Shown: positions 1 to 14,432, numbered from the stretch's first letter. The stretch is DNA of 64,000 nt from Microvelia longipes (GCA_018340805.1 JACMZG010001913.1:3132640-3196639), one strand, 5' to 3'. The notes: a model not told the origin generated them from the sequence alone. Made by a program: numbers and translations.

Positions 1-472
1 AAACAGTTAGTTAAATAAGTCACTTAGGTTAACTTAAAAATTGTTTTTCTCGGAACAGCTAGTTAAGTAAGTCACTAAGGTCAACCTAAAAAATTAGTTT
101 TTTTCTTAAACTATTTCAATTATCTATGGAAGTAAAACTAAAATTCTTTGTTTATGCAGAACCATCGTATAAATTCGTTGCGAAGTTAACCTTGAATTTG
201 TCTACATCTTCTGCTAAATATGTCTTAGAAGTTGACCTAACCAAAATATGTCTTGGAAGTTGACCTAACCAAAATATGTCGTTTATTTACATAATGGGTT
301 ACATATGTCACCAAAGGTAACCTACCTAATATTTGTTGATTATTCACATTATCGTTTAAATTCTCCAAAAAAAAATCTAAAATATGTTGTTTGTTTACAT
401 AATTGTTTAAATATGTCCACGGAAGGTAACCTACCTAAAATTTGTTGTTTGTTGACATTATTGTTTTGATTA

Positions 473-1160
473 AAGTGATGTAGAAATTCATACAGTAGGG
501 GTGGCGCGGACACAGTGGTCTAACTCCCCCGAAAAAGCTGCTTTAGATGGACCTGCCCTGAGTTCACCCTTCTCCGCTAGTGGCGGGTCAGTTCACTTGT
601 TCCCTATATATAAAATAATTATTTTCTTCAATTCTAAGGTTAAAATTATTTAAAAGGGTCTTTAACAATGTTAAAAATTGTATTAATTATTTTAAAGGTA
701 TAATTTTCATAAAATGTTATAAAAATATAAACGCAGTGTTAATTTTAAGTAGACCTGATATCGTGATAACCATGATTTGTAGACAAACATCAAAAATGTT
801 TGTAAGCAAACATCAAACCGGGAAATTATAAATTTAATTTACGTCTTCGTTGTCTCATTATAACACACCTTTCGTAACACACGTTATCCTATTTTCTAAA
901 AAAAAATTATCTTATAAGCTACTAAAAAAGAAAGTCAATGAATAAGATAAAAATCGTCTTGTTACATTTTTATAAACATAAATAGAAGTATCGATTTAAA
1001 ACTGATAACAATAGTGATAATGGCACAAGGTGAAAACTAGCGCTCGGTGCGGTAGTTGATGCAACTAATCCCTGTTTTTTTCGGAACCACCTAAAACCAG
1101 GGAGTTAGACCACTGTGTCGCCCCACCCCGACCCCTACTGTATGAATTTCTACATCACTT
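473..1160. mobile_element. MITE with 60-bp inverted ends, TA flanks
   Basis: Ends read AAGTGATGTAGAAATTCATA and its complement, continuing through GACACAGTGGTCTAACTCCC. TA lies directly outside each end (471-472, 1161-1162), as for Tc1/mariner-like MITEs. The interior is AT-rich with no frame. Flanks on both sides (1-470, 1161-1300) are related AT-rich repeats with TTGTTGTTTGTTGACATTAT. Confidence 0.65.
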
Positions 1161-1876
1161 TAGTTTTGATTTTCCACAAATAATCTAAAATTTGTTGTTT
1201 GTTGACATTATCGTTTTAATTCTCCACGAAAAAATCTAAAATTTTCCTTTTTCTTTAAATTAACGATTTAATTCTCCACGAAAAAAAATCTAAAATGTGT
1301 TAGTAACAATTTACTGAGACTGCAGCCCTTAAAATCTGTTTTTATTTAAAACATCCTATTAACAGTCCATTAAAGTCTTCACACTACTGAAATTGCTTGC
1401 TTGCTTATAAAATTAAATTAATTTGTTTCCAAGTTAAACGTAAAATCTGTTATTTATTGGCAAGCTTGTTTTAATACGGTTATTTTCTCTATTTTCCTTC
1501 CTAAGTATTATTGCCCCAGGCCTAGTCTCCCCCCCCCCCCCAGAAGTGTCATTATGCTTTGCCTTAGTACTGTTATTACTTTTCTTAACTCTTGCCCTTT
1601 CCATTAATTTATACTCAAGTGTTTTCCTTTAGTATTATTATTACTTCCTTGAGACAATTTCCTCACCCTTTAAATGTTATTGTTCTACTGTGATGCTATG
1701 CACCAACACAGAACCATTTTCACGTCACATTTTCAAAGTATTTATATTTTAACTTAAAAAGTTATCCTGGCCTTTTTTTTTAAGTTCGTCACATCAATAA
1801 TTATTAGCCGTTTAATGTTCACAATGTATCCGAAAATATTATTTAATAATATTATTAATTTAACAGTCCATTAAAG
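1161..1876. other. AT-rich non-coding DNA
   Basis: Degenerate copies of the flanking repeat, a C10 run at 1532-1541, and no coding signal. Confidence 0.6.
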
Positions 1877-1974
1877 CCGTGTACGACATACGGTTAAAAT
1901 CAGTTGATAGCGCGGGAAAATAGTTCCGTGATAGTTACGGATTTTAGCCGAGTGTCGTTTTATAATAATTTATA
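1877..1974. mobile_element. Short copy of ACGACACAC-TIR family
   Basis: GTACGACATACGGTTAAAAT with CAGTTGATAGCGCGGGAAAA at the left, and the complement GCCGAGTGTCGTTTTATAAT at the right, only 98 bp in all. Longer copies are at 15633-17372 and 34529-34714. Confidence 0.55.
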
Positions 1975-1987
1975 CATATATATATAT

Positions 1988-2043
<56 letters not shown>
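1972..2043. repeat. (AT)n microsatellite
   Basis: About 70 bases of AT with one slip, then a short GT run. Confidence 0.95.
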
Positions 2044-2048
<5 letters not shown>

Positions 2049-2244
2049 GTGTGTGTTTGTGTATAAAATTATTAAACAAAAATCTTAAACACTAGTAAAT
2101 ATATGGCGATAATAGATTATATGTATGTAATAGATATTATTATGTATATAATTGGTAGATTTTCTCTTGACCTAGTCTGAACTAGTGAACTAGGAAAATA
2201 CCGACTTAGTGAATTCATTTTGTTGACAAAACTAATAAAATTTC

Positions 2245-2492
2245 GGTTCTTTTGCCGCTATATGGCCCGGGGAGCTCCCAGTGACTGTTCTTTTTCCGCT
2301 ATATGGTCCGGGGGCCTCCCAGTGACTGTTATTTTTCCGCTATATGGTCCGGGGGCCTCCCAGTGACTGTTATTTTGCCGCTATTTGGCCCGGGAGCCTC
2401 CCAGTGACTGTTCTTTTGCCACTATTTGGCCCGGGGGCCTTCCTGCGACCGTTCATTTGCCACTATCTGGCCCGGTACCTCCTTGTTACTGC
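2245..2492 (+). repeat. 41-bp GC-rich minisatellite
   Basis: Six copies of a 41-bp unit containing CCGCTATATGGTCCGGGGGC and CTCCCAGTGACTGTT, drifting to the right. The short frames through it are consequences of the repeat. Confidence 0.85.
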
Positions 2493-2682
2493 TTCGTGGC
2501 CACATCGTTGTATTTATATTAATTCTTATCACATTGATCTTTTATAGAAAAAGACGCCTCGCGTGGTCTAATAGTCTTAGAACCATTTTTAAACATCTAC
2601 TCCATTAATAGTTTTATACATCCTTACACACACACACACAAATATATATATATATATATGTATATATATATCATATATATCA

Positions 2683-4639
<1,957 letters not shown>

Positions 4640-4640
<1 letters not shown>

Positions 4641-5130
4641 TTAAAAAGGGCATTTTTCTAACAAATATCCGAAATCGGGATTTGATCTGAATTATCCGTT
4701 TCAGGTGTTTTTAGGATCTTTTAAGGGGTTTTTATAAAATTAGCTGTCTGAGCATGTGTATGCTAAAGTGTTTAAAACTTAAAACAAAAATTAACATTTA
4801 GGTCGTGTTGTGTTACACGGAAAATAATTATTAATAATAATAATTAATTTTATAATTATAAATTATAATTATATAAATTATAATTAGTGAATTAATTTAA
4901 TAATTCCTCATTTTGTAGGGTAGGTCTAAGGTATAGGTATAATCATTTATACCGTTGGTGTATAGAAAAAGTATTTTGTTTGCTTAAATATCCGAATCCG
5001 GGATGTCACCGGAATGATCTGTTTCAGGTGTTTATAAGACCTCCTAAATGGTTTTCACAAAGTCTGTTTGTCTGTGTGTCTGTAATGATCGTTGCTCTCA
5101 GTGTTTTTACGCTGGAGAGTTGAAAAATTG
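4640..5130 (+). repeat. Two partial copies of a dispersed repeat (FGTR family)
   Basis: Two adjacent 5'-type fragments (about 4650-4770 and 4970-5120) sharing GTTTCAGGTGTTTTTA, a TGTCTGTCTG segment and ATGCTAGAGAGTTGAAA-like text. Others lie at 15450-15630, 20190-20400, 28030-28200 (minus), 29705-30390 (longest) and 35940-36170. Class unknown; the name here is only a label. Confidence 0.6.
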
Positions 5131-5249
5131 TACAAAAATCAGTCTCTAGCTACGACTAGACAATGGGTCTTGTTGTAATATTCGAAAAATATTTTTTTAT
5201 GACGTCATTAAGGCGATCCTGCAAAGAGGGGGGATAAAAATCACTTAAA

Positions 5250-5502
5250 TGGAAATATCTTAGGTTCTCGGCAAAATATCAAAATTCTAAGACGGTACTT
5301 CACTTCTAATTTTTATTCTGCACACTTTAAGACTCATTTCAACCTTCTGGAGCAAACAACAGTGGCACAATTTGAGAACTACTTTAAAAATTGTAGTTCT
5401 CAAAAGGTTGAAACGGGTCTTAAAATATGCAGAGTAAAAATTAGAAGTGAAGTACCGTCTTAGAATTTTGATATTTTGCTTAGAACCAGAGATATTTCCG
5501 TT
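5250..5502. repeat. Inverted repeat, about 97-bp arms
   Basis: Arms 5251-5346 and 5406-5502 share AAAATTCTAAGACGGTACTT and CACTTCTAATTTTTA as complements around a 60-bp loop. Confidence 0.85.
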
Positions 5503-6380
5503 TAATTGATTTTTACCCCTACTCTTTGCGGGATCCCCTTAACCTACAAAAATGACTTAGCTAAAATTGCGAAAAATCATAATTCGCGGAAACATCATGT
5601 TATCATTTTAAGATTTAGCACGCATGTAGCCATGTATAAGACACATGTGCCGATTTTTATCTCATTATCAGCATTAGTTCAAATTTTATTGAATTTCTTG
5701 TGTACTTTTTTTAAAAAATTGGAAAATAATGCAATTAAGTCAAAATTCGGTAATAAAAACTTTTTGTAATAAATAAGTACATCAAGTTTCGTTTCAATAC
5801 AACAATTATATCCATGATTTTTATTGGATCATAAATTGAGCACCATTAATCTTGGTCAGTGCTGTGTAGGTGAAATAATTTGTAAATTTATTTCGAAACC
5901 ATTTGGTTTCATGGTTTCGTTATCCTCCCCTTTAAAAAAGGGTAACTACGGGATGCTCCCGATTTGTAGTGTTAAGAGTAAATTTTTTTTTTTTTTTTTT
6001 AATTTTTTTATTTCCAACTTTTACAATAATATAAATAATACACAACATTACATAAATAATTATTATCTTATATATGTATAAAACATGCCACTTCTTTAGG
6101 TTAGATGATCCCTTCCTTACGCTTCTAATAAATTAATTAGCAAATTGATTCAAAGAAAAATAGGGTCACATAAACTAGAGAAGTGGCACAAACATCATAT
6201 TAATATAAAATATGAACATTAATCATATGGTGACCATTTGGTTGTTGTGATATAACTGTGGCTATCGGAAAATCTTCCACTTTAAAGGCGGAGTGCCCTG
6301 AGTTGTGGAAGGAATATCTGTGTCTAACTATACTTTAATTACTCAAAAACATAACTCTAAAACTTATATGCTAAGTGCTT
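5503..6380. other. Non-coding DNA with T16 tract
   Basis: Includes another dispersed-repeat fragment (5600-5900, similar to 29940-30180) and a T-run near 5985. The 60-90 codon frames have no recognisable domain. Confidence 0.5.
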
Positions 6381-6384
6381 ACTC

Positions 6385-6438
6385 TTACATACATACATAC
6401 ACATATATACACACACACACATACATACATATATATAT

Positions 6439-6480
<42 letters not shown>

Positions 6481-6519
6481 CATATATATACACACATACA
6501 TAACATATACATATATATA

Positions 6520-6558
<39 letters not shown>

Positions 6559-6800
6559 CATACATATACACACACACATACATACATACACACATACACA
6601 CACATACATAACATACATATATACACATAAATACATATACACACAAATAACATACATAAATAATAGATACATACACAATACCCCTCATATATATACATAT
6701 ACATACATACACCTATACACACAAACATACACAATCACATATTAATATACATACATCACATATACATACACAACATATATATCTATGCATACATACACAC
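6385..6800. repeat. Compound (ATAC)n/(AC)n/(AT)n microsatellite
   Basis: 400 bp of interspersed CATA, CA and TA repeats. Long frames on both strands (His/Thr/Tyr/Ile or Val/Cys/Tyr) are artefacts. Confidence 0.9.
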
Positions 6801-7036
6801 CTATCTACACATAGTTTTATTTTATATTTTTTCTTATGGAACATTTTATTTTTATTTTGCCCGTCTATTTATAGTTTATAAAGATGGTATATAATCTATA
6901 TGTTGTATATTAACTTAATAAATTAATTAATCCATACAACAAACTATAAATTAACTATATCTGTTATTGTTAATTTGTAATATAAATTAATATAGAATAA
7001 TGTTATATAGAATACAAGGTAATTTATTTTATTTGG

Positions 7037-7564
7037 TTATTTGTTTGAATCATCTTCTTTAGTCTGTTTATTAATGAGAATTAATTTTATTTTTTTAGTA
7101 AATACTGGTTTAGATAATTTAAAATTTATATATTTGGGTATATTATTGTAGAGTTTTGTACTAATGAACTTCCCTTGTCTTTGACCCATGGTTGTTTTCA
7201 TGAAAGGTTCCATAAGCTTTTCTTTCTGAGCAGATCTTGTTTTGCCAATAACTCTAGGCAGTTCCAAATTACGTTTATAAAGTTGTAGTAAAGAAGTCAT
7301 TTCAAACATATAATCCAACTTTAGTATATTTAGTTCTTTGAAAAGAGGACCAGATCTTTGATCTCTTTCCTTATAACACATTACTCTGACCATTGCTTTC
7401 TGTAGAACAAGTATTGGTTGTCTTACTGTAGATGGAGCAGCACCCCAACCAATTAATCCATATCTTAATATAGAGTCTGCTATAGCATAGTATAGAGTAC
7501 GTCCTTTATACTTCAGACTCAGATCGATTGTATAATTAAATTTTAGATGTAGCTTATTATTCAT
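7037..7564 (-). pseudogene. Non-LTR retrotransposon, reverse transcriptase C-terminal remnant
   Basis: About 175 codons resembling the end of a Jockey/CR1-like LINE ORF2: LYYAIADSILRYGLIGWGAA, PILVLQKAMVRVMCYKERDQ, PLFKELNILKLDYMFEM, and the terminal LYNNIPKYI motif. The catalytic YxDD block and endonuclease are absent (5' truncation), and the N-terminal side runs into an (AT)n(GT)n tract, so it cannot be active. Confidence 0.8.
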
Positions 7565-7574
7565 TTTAATAAAT

Positions 7575-7722
<148 letters not shown>

Positions 7723-8296
7723 TATTTGATGCGCGTATTTTATTAGCGCTCGTTGAGAAAGTTTTTTATTCAATTTGAAAGCTACTTTATATATCGATGA
7801 TTTCGGTCGATAAATGATCGTCAGTACTTCTTAGTTTGTGTGATACGATACAAGGACTGATTTATTCTTGAACGGACGACATTGTAAATGCATTAACAGT
7901 AATGAACCATGACAACAACAAAAAACAGATGACATAAAGGGTAGAGCAAGATAACAAGTAGTAGAGACTTGAAAGGGGGACTGTACTGGAAACTTTTTAC
8001 ACCACTTGCTTCGTGACGTCATACTACAGCTGTAAATAAAAAACTCGTTGGTCTACTTATTAGGCCTCGTGTATTCAAATTTTTAAATACAACTAAAATA
8101 CAAATGTAGTGTATTTAGATTTGTATTGCGAATTAGTTTTAGATAATTATTTTTCCTATTAGAGACTTGTTTTGTTTTTTTAATGCCCTTGTTTACAAAC
8201 AAATTTTGAAACATACATTGTTGTACAAATAAACAAATCATTGTTGTAAATCACTTAAGTAGTGGCATCTGTCGTCTGCCTCAGTGGTTATCCGCT

Positions 8297-9167
8297 TAGA
8301 ATAATACTATATATAGAAGGAGCACTGATAACAAGAAAGGCGGTTCACTGGTGGTCTTAAGTAATGCTGACACCCTAAAAAACAGTTGGCAATACTTACG
8401 GTTACTGAATTATTATGTTCTATTATCAATTAATGATTGATTATTCATAAAATTCTAATATAAATATCGGTGCATTACAATATTTTAAGCATTTTAAATT
8501 GTATTTTAACGTTTTTAATTAAAATTATATTAGAAGTAATCCTCGTCAACTAAATGTAGATTCTTGTATTCCGCTATCCTTTTGCCATCTAAGACCTGTT
8601 TTATTTAATACTCAGCAGGTGTTTTAAGTTATTATATTTTTTCTTTACGATCTTTCTTCATTAGTGGATATTTATGACTCATATTTAAAATAATGTTTTG
8701 TTGTTAGGGTGATACCCCTACTTAAGACCACCCGTCAACGAATGGGGTGCCATTCGTTGACGCTCTAAATCGTTGGAGCTCCAATAAATGGCGCGCCAAC
8801 GAATTGCCTGCACTTACATTTTCTCGCGTTATTTCTCTAAAAATTCATAGACGCTCCAAGTCGTTGGAGCTCCATTTGAAATGGAGCTCAAACGATTTGG
8901 AGCGTCTATGAATTTTTAGAGAAATCACACGAGAAAATTAAAGTGCAGGCAATTCGTTGACGTGCCATTCGTTGGCGCTCCATATCTTTGGAGCTCCACT
9001 TTAACTGGAGCTCCAACGATGTGGAGCGCAAATGATGGCGCGCGAACGAATGGAGCTCCAACAACTTGGAGCGCCAACGACTGGTACCCTCAACCGGCTT
9101 TCGTGTTATCAGTAGAATTACATTGTGTTTACGGCCCTATGCTCCTTCTATATTAGTATTATTCTAA
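8297..9167 (-). mobile_element. TIR element (MITE family M1) copy 1, interrupted
   Basis: Ends TTAGAATAATAC and GTATTATTCTAA. The interior is the reverse complement of the copies at 9869 and 24466 (for example CACCGATATTTATATTAGTA). Near its right end it is broken by a GC-richer foldback (8734-9086). Confidence 0.75.
8734..9086. mobile_element. Foldback insertion rich in CGTTGGAGCTCC
   Basis: Multiple inverted blocks: TCATAGACGCTCCAAGTCGT against its complement at 8885-8910, GTGCAGGCAATTCGTTG against CAACGAATTGCCTGCAC, and many CGTTGGAGCTCCA motifs. It interrupts M1 copy 1 exactly where other copies read ACCACCAGTGAACCGGC. Confidence 0.75.
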
Positions 9168-9538
9168 GGTTATCCCAAGTTACAATCTAGTAATACAAAT
9201 TCCAGTCTGATATATTTTTCATTTACAAATGAATTGTTTGCTAGAACAGCTGAGTAGAGAAGATAGTATAAGTATAACAGTTAGTCTGTTATGTTATGTT
9301 AAGTGGTCTCTCTTGGACTTTTTCTTTCAAACTTGTCTTCTGACCAAGGTCAGGCATTTATACATATTTGTTATTTCTTGTCTGACGTTTTCCCTGAACT
9401 TAAGGCTGGTTGATTGTATTAAAAAAATGCTGACTTTTTCCATTTGTTTTGGTAATTTTTAAAGACTATAATAAAAGGTAATTTTTAAAAACTAATATAA
9501 AATTATTGACAAAACTATTTAAACTAGATAATTTTATG

Positions 9539-9675
9539 AGGAAGTGGTCAGACATAGGTATTAAAACACAAAGTTTGAGCTTTCGGCCGTAAACTATGTT
9601 TGGAATAAAACTACTTCTGATGAAGGCCGAAAGCTCAAACTTTGTGTTTTAATACCTATCTGACCACTTCCTCAG
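9539..9675. repeat. Inverted repeat, 60-bp arms
   Basis: Arms 9539-9592 and 9620-9675 share GAGGAAGTGGTCAGACATAG and AAAGTTTGAGCTTTCGGCC, with a loop of under 30 bp. Confidence 0.85.
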
Positions 9676-9868
9676 AAAATTACGTTTATGACGTTGTAGG
9701 CATGTTTCGACTTAAAGCACGAGGAGCCTCTCTCGCTTTGCTCGCGGATTTTCAATAGAAAATGCTTCATTTGTAGTTTTTAAATGCCGCTTATGTTGTT
9801 TTTCTTTTACAAACATCCCTACAAAGTAATATAAATTCGAGCACTCATCCTTTGCCGTGTTTGTCAGA

Positions 9869-10374
9869 TTAGAATAATACTAATATAGAAAGAGCACAGG
9901 ACTGTAAACACAATGTAATTCTACTGATAACACGAAACCCGGTTGTCTGGTGGTCTTAAGTAAGGGTACCACCCTAACAACAAAACATTATTTTAAATAT
10001 TTGTCATAAATATCGATTAATGAAGAAATATCGTAAAGAACAAATATAATAACTTGCAACACTTGCTGAATATTTAATAAAACCGCTCTTAGATGGCAAA
10101 AGGAAAGCGGAATACAAGAATCTACATTTAATTTTAATTAAAAACGTAAAATTACTATTTAAAATGCTTAAAATATTGTAATGCACCGATACTTATATTA
10201 GTATTTTTTGAATAATCAATCATTAATTATTAATAGAACATAATAACCGGAAGTATTGCCATCTTTTTTATAAGAAAATTGTGTACTGTTTGGGTGGCAG
10301 CATTACTTAAGACCACCAGTGAACCGGCTTTCGTGTTATCAGTAGTGTTCCCTCTATATATAGTATTATTTTAA
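9869..10374 (+). mobile_element. TIR element M1 copy 2
   Basis: Full-length, about 506 bp, with complementary ends through GTGGTCTTAAGTAA and the CCGGTT-containing subterminal region. No coding capacity. Confidence 0.8.
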
Positions 10375-11640
10375 GTTTGTCAGGATAAAATTTAACAAAC
10401 TGTATAATTTAATTTTGATATAAACTTAACACATAATCATTAACATAAGCATTTTCACATTTTGATTTAAACATTCTTTGATAACAAAAAATCGTAACAT
10501 TAAATGATAACAGGAAAAATATTTATGAAAGAAATATACAATTTCCATTGTACTTCAACAAAAGATGCTTTGTTGTATAATCTATAATTAAAATCAGTTT
10601 ATATTTTCTTTTATACGCTTTTCCCAGTGAAAATTCTGTCAATTTTGGCTTTAATGTATGTGTCCTCTTCTCGGCCATTTTATTATTATTTTTTAAATAT
10701 ATGTATGTATATAGTTAAAAAAACAGTAGTACCAACCTTTAAATTTAACTTAGTTAATAATTTTGTTTTAATGTACACTATAAAAATTATTAAAAAATAG
10801 CCTAATTTTAAGTATATTTGATTCGTAAGATTTGGTATATTGATATTTATAAAGATACATTTATGTGTATTGATGGATTTAAATTAAAAGTTAAATTATA
10901 TATGTATTTATATATATAGGAACATCGTACCTACATATAAATTTAATACAAGTAAGTATATAATGTTATTGCAGATCTTAAAAGCCGTTTGGTAATGGAT
11001 CTATTTTATATATATTTTATTTATAAGAATTGAATACTTATATATATAGGTACTTTTATGAAATTTAGATGGATTTGAAGCAAAAGATACAGTTAAGTTA
11101 TTTATTTATCATGTATATATTTATATATGTATATAACATACATAAATTATAAAAATAATTATGTAGTTTTATGATAGGGCTTAAAATCCGTTAAAAGTAA
11201 TTTCCTTTTAAATACATTTATATAATAGCTATGTATATACATACATAATATATAACATATATAATTTGAAAGTTTTGAATTTAACAATAGAAAAATGGCT
11301 TAATAAGGGAAATTATTTTAGTTATCAGTTAACTTTGGAAAATATTTTTGTTAAAAAGTTTGTCGTCTCGAAAAAATTTTAATAATATTGAATGACGAAG
11401 TTATAAACAATGGGTTTTTTGTTAGAAGATTATTAAGAGCGAAAAATTTGCTCTTTTTTTGTTGTTGTTGTTGTTTATAAAATGAAAAAAAGCTTTTATA
11501 AATACTTTTAACTTTTCCTCATTTATATTTCGGCTGTAAAGGAGAAGTATTACGTTCGTACTAAAATTTGTAAACCGGAATTTTACTTTAATTATTCCTG
11601 TGCGAGGTTTAACTAGTTATAGGTTTGTGTGTTTGTGGGT
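10375..11640. other. AT-rich non-coding DNA
   Basis: TATATA-rich with a loose 180-bp repetition around 10900, 11045 and 11220 (for example ATATATAGGTACTTTTATGA-like). No gene seen. Confidence 0.55.
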
Positions 11641-11763
11641 GTTTTTTAGCGAATTTCCTTTGGAAATTCGCCTAATGGGATAGGCGTCATGGCGGAATTC
11701 GAACCTCGGACCACGACACAAATCCGTTTCAGAGGTCCTTAATGACGAAAAATACGTTTCGCG

Positions 11764-11795
11764 AGACTTTATATATATAATATATATATATATAT

Positions 11796-11836
<41 letters not shown>
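11764..11836. repeat. (AT)n microsatellite
   Basis: AT dinucleotides with TAATATA interruptions. Confidence 0.9.
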
Positions 11837-11839
<3 letters not shown>

Positions 11840-12214
11840 TTCTAGACACTTTCTTGTAAACACTCTATCTTTCGAACGGATTAATATTTTTTAACCAAAC
11901 TTGCCACAAAAATCAACCTTCGGAAGGACACGAACCCTATTGAAAACCAGGTTTTTGTGACGTCATTAACCCGGTTTGCTGAGTCAGCGAAATTTAAAAA
12001 AACGGCAAAAATTCAGGTTAATATTTTTTGCCGCGACAAAGGTCAATATTTACGTTTTTTGAGATGCTGAATCGAATGAAACCGGTCTGAAGTCGATACG
12101 ACCACTCTAAGTGACCAAAAAGTCAAAAAAACCACAAACATTATAGAAAACCAAAATTACGTTCGTTGAAAAATAAATTTCGAGTAGGGTGTCGTTTTCA
12201 ATGTTTTTTGGGCC

Positions 12215-12460
12215 TCTGAGTTGAATGCCAGTGGTCCGGAGTCAATACGACCACTTAAACTCAGGGTACCTGGGTTCACATCCTGGAAGGGTCGATCTTT
12301 TTCTATCGTTTTTTTTTTTTTTTTACTTAATATAAGTTTACAACAAGAAAATAATTCTGGCGCGGTGGTCCGCATGTCGGGCGAATTTCCTTTGGATGCG
12401 AGCACTCAAACCCAGAGTACCTGGGTTCAAATCCTAGTAGGGACAAATAGTTTTTTATCG
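12215..12460 (+). mobile_element. tRNA-like SINE heads, two adjacent
   Basis: Two blocks with box-B-like GGGTTCACATCCTG (12271 region) and GGGTTCAAATCCTA (12423 region), each preceded by a GTGGTCCG box-A-like segment 50-60 bases earlier. The second shares GGCGCGGTGGTCCGCATGTC with the inverted repeat that follows. Confidence 0.5.
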
Positions 12461-12496
12461 TTTTTTACCTATAATATATAAGTTTACAACTAGAAA

Positions 12497-13214
12497 ATAA
12501 TTCTGGCGCGGTGGTCCGCATGTCGGGCGAATTTCCTTTGGATGCGTGTTTTCGTGCTTTTTACATTATATAAGTTTACAACTATACTAAATAAATAATT
12601 CCGGCGCGGTGGTCCGCTGTCGGGCGAATTTCGTTTAGAATGCGTGTTTCCGTGCTAAACAACCCATTTCTTGCTTATGCAAGAACCATGCCCATAGCGT
12701 GGTTCCGGTTCATGCTTTAGAACCTTAGCAGTTACTCAATTGTCAAGCACTGCTCGTAACTCATTTTGTCTGTATTTTTCAAAGGAAATGCGCTAAAACC
12801 TTTAAAGATAACTGACTAAGCTTAAAGATAAGTAACTAAGCTTTAAACTAGTGCAAATAGTAGTGCGTACTTCTAATTTTAGAGGCATAGTTTTGTACAA
12901 CAACTGGATGATTATGCGCATTTCCTTTGGAAAATACAGACAAAATGAGTTACGAGCAGTGCTTGACAATTGAGTAACTGCTAAGGTTCTAAAGCATGAA
13001 CCGGAACCACGCTATGGGCATGGTTCTTGCATAAGCAAGAAATGGGTTGTTTAGCACGGAAACACGCATTCTAAACGAAATTCGCCCGACAGCGGACCAC
13101 CGCGCCGGAATTATTTATTTAGTAGTTGTAAACTTATATAATGTAAAAAGCACGAAAACACGCATCCAAAGGAAATTAGCCCGACATGCGGACCACCGCG
13201 CCAGAATTATTTTA
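12497..13214. repeat. Large inverted repeat, about 297-bp arms
   Basis: Arms 12497-12793 and 12916-13214 are nearly perfect complements (CTATGGGCATGGTTCTTGCA, GACAATTGAGTAACTGCTAA) around a 122-bp loop. Each outer arm has two copies of the GGCGCGGTGGTCCGC motif. A transcript would form a hairpin of nearly 300 bp. Confidence 0.92.
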
Positions 13215-13248
13215 TCATCGTAACTCCCGGTGCGTATATATTCTAGAG

Positions 13249-14098
13249 CAGTGGTTCTCAACCTTTTTTACTCATTGCCCCCTTTTAAGTACCTTACGTG
13301 TATCATCGCCCCCCTATCTTATAAGGTGATAAACCAGTATCCAAATTACCTGCTAATTATCTTTGTATAGCCAATACATTATTTAATTGCTTGTGTTAAT
13401 ATTCTAAATTAAGGAAATTAAACATCTAATAACCTAATATTACACATATTTAGTATATTTAATAAAATTGAGTGTGTTTATATACTGACTGGATCAAAAA
13501 AAGGATTTTTAGAGATCTCGTAGTGTTTATCCCCATAAGTTTAGCCACAAACGTCTTCTCTTTAACCCCATAATAATGAATTACGTAAAATTGTTTAAAA
13601 ACAACTGTTTTGAAGACCTAATTTTTATACATCGTAGCACTAGTTTGTGTCTTTATCGGTCTTGTAGCCATAAGTATTATTTTTTTTTGTAAAAAAAAAT
13701 AGTTTTTAGGCCCCGCAAACCACACCTAATTATCTCTAGCTGGGGCAGCACCTCAGACGCTCAAAAACTTATGTTTTTTGGCTCACTCTGTACATCTCAG
13801 TGGCTTAATACAACTGAGATCAGTTAAGTAGAAATTTTAAGGGTGTTTTATTTATCAGGACCCTTAAATAAAATTTATTTATTTTTTAACATCTTACATG
13901 ATATTTAAATTAGTTTATACGTCAGATCCTTCGCAAAACTTAAAATAATATTTCTCTACATTTGCCAATAACTCCCATCATTCCCCCAAACGTCTCACCG
14001 CCCCCTGCATCGCCCCCAACTACTCACTGCCCCCTTACTTGCCCCCCTACTTCTCAGCGCCCCCTGGGGTACGCTAGCGCCCACGTTGAGAACCACTG
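13249..14098. mobile_element. hAT-type non-autonomous element, 850 bp
   Basis: Ends CAGTGGTTCTCAAC and GTTGAGAACCACTG, the classic hAT-type termini, flanked by a perfect 8-bp duplication TTCTAGAG (13241-13248 and 14099-14106). The interior has no transposase; near both ends it is C-rich (GCCCCC). Confidence 0.93.
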
Positions 14099-14119
14099 TT
14101 CTAGAGAATAAAGTTATCA

Positions 14120-14165
14120 CTTTTAGTCCAAGAGCCAGTCCCAAAAAAATGTGACTCATTTTAAT
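14120..14165 (+). repeat. Isolated end of the GTCCAAGAG TIR family
   Basis: TTTTAGTCCAAGAGCCAG, then AAATGTGACTCATTTT, as at the left end of 41541-42515. Confidence 0.6.
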
Positions 14166-14213
14166 AAGTGAAAATGTCATTGTCAAGTATACTATTCATA
14201 AATATACTATTAT

Positions 14214-14432
14214 AATAATGCCTGTTTTAGGGCCTTTCGACCCTTCAGGGTATTCGCCCTGTGAACCACCTCGGGTGGGTCATATCTACTATGCTCAAAG
14301 TAAAGCTAAAGTCGGTGAAATCTTTTTACATTAAAATGTATTCATAAAAACTGAGAGCATAGCCTAGGCTGTGAACCCCGGACCTCCGGTGCAGAAGTCC
14401 AGTACTATACGACCGCGGCTACGGAGGCAGAT
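14214..14432 (-). mobile_element. tRNA-derived SINE (family S1), copy 1
   Basis: On the minus strand: CTGCCTCCGTAGCCGCGGTC (head), box-B-like GGGGTTCACAGCC, a body ending CGAAAGGCCCTAAAACAGGC and an (ATT)n tail. Copies at 14521, 17433 and 50881 and the head at 33850. Confidence 0.7.

Noticed and set aside
6305..6745. 146-codon His/Thr/Tyr frame and its antisense partners
   Set aside because: Compound microsatellite; no domain, no codon bias, frames on both strands.
9539..9675. CTGATGA-AGGCC-GAAA inside the inverted repeat, a second possible hammerhead
   Set aside because: Only five bases lie between CTGATGA and GAAA, too few for a stem-loop II, and the pairing of the flanks is fully explained by the simple long hairpin.
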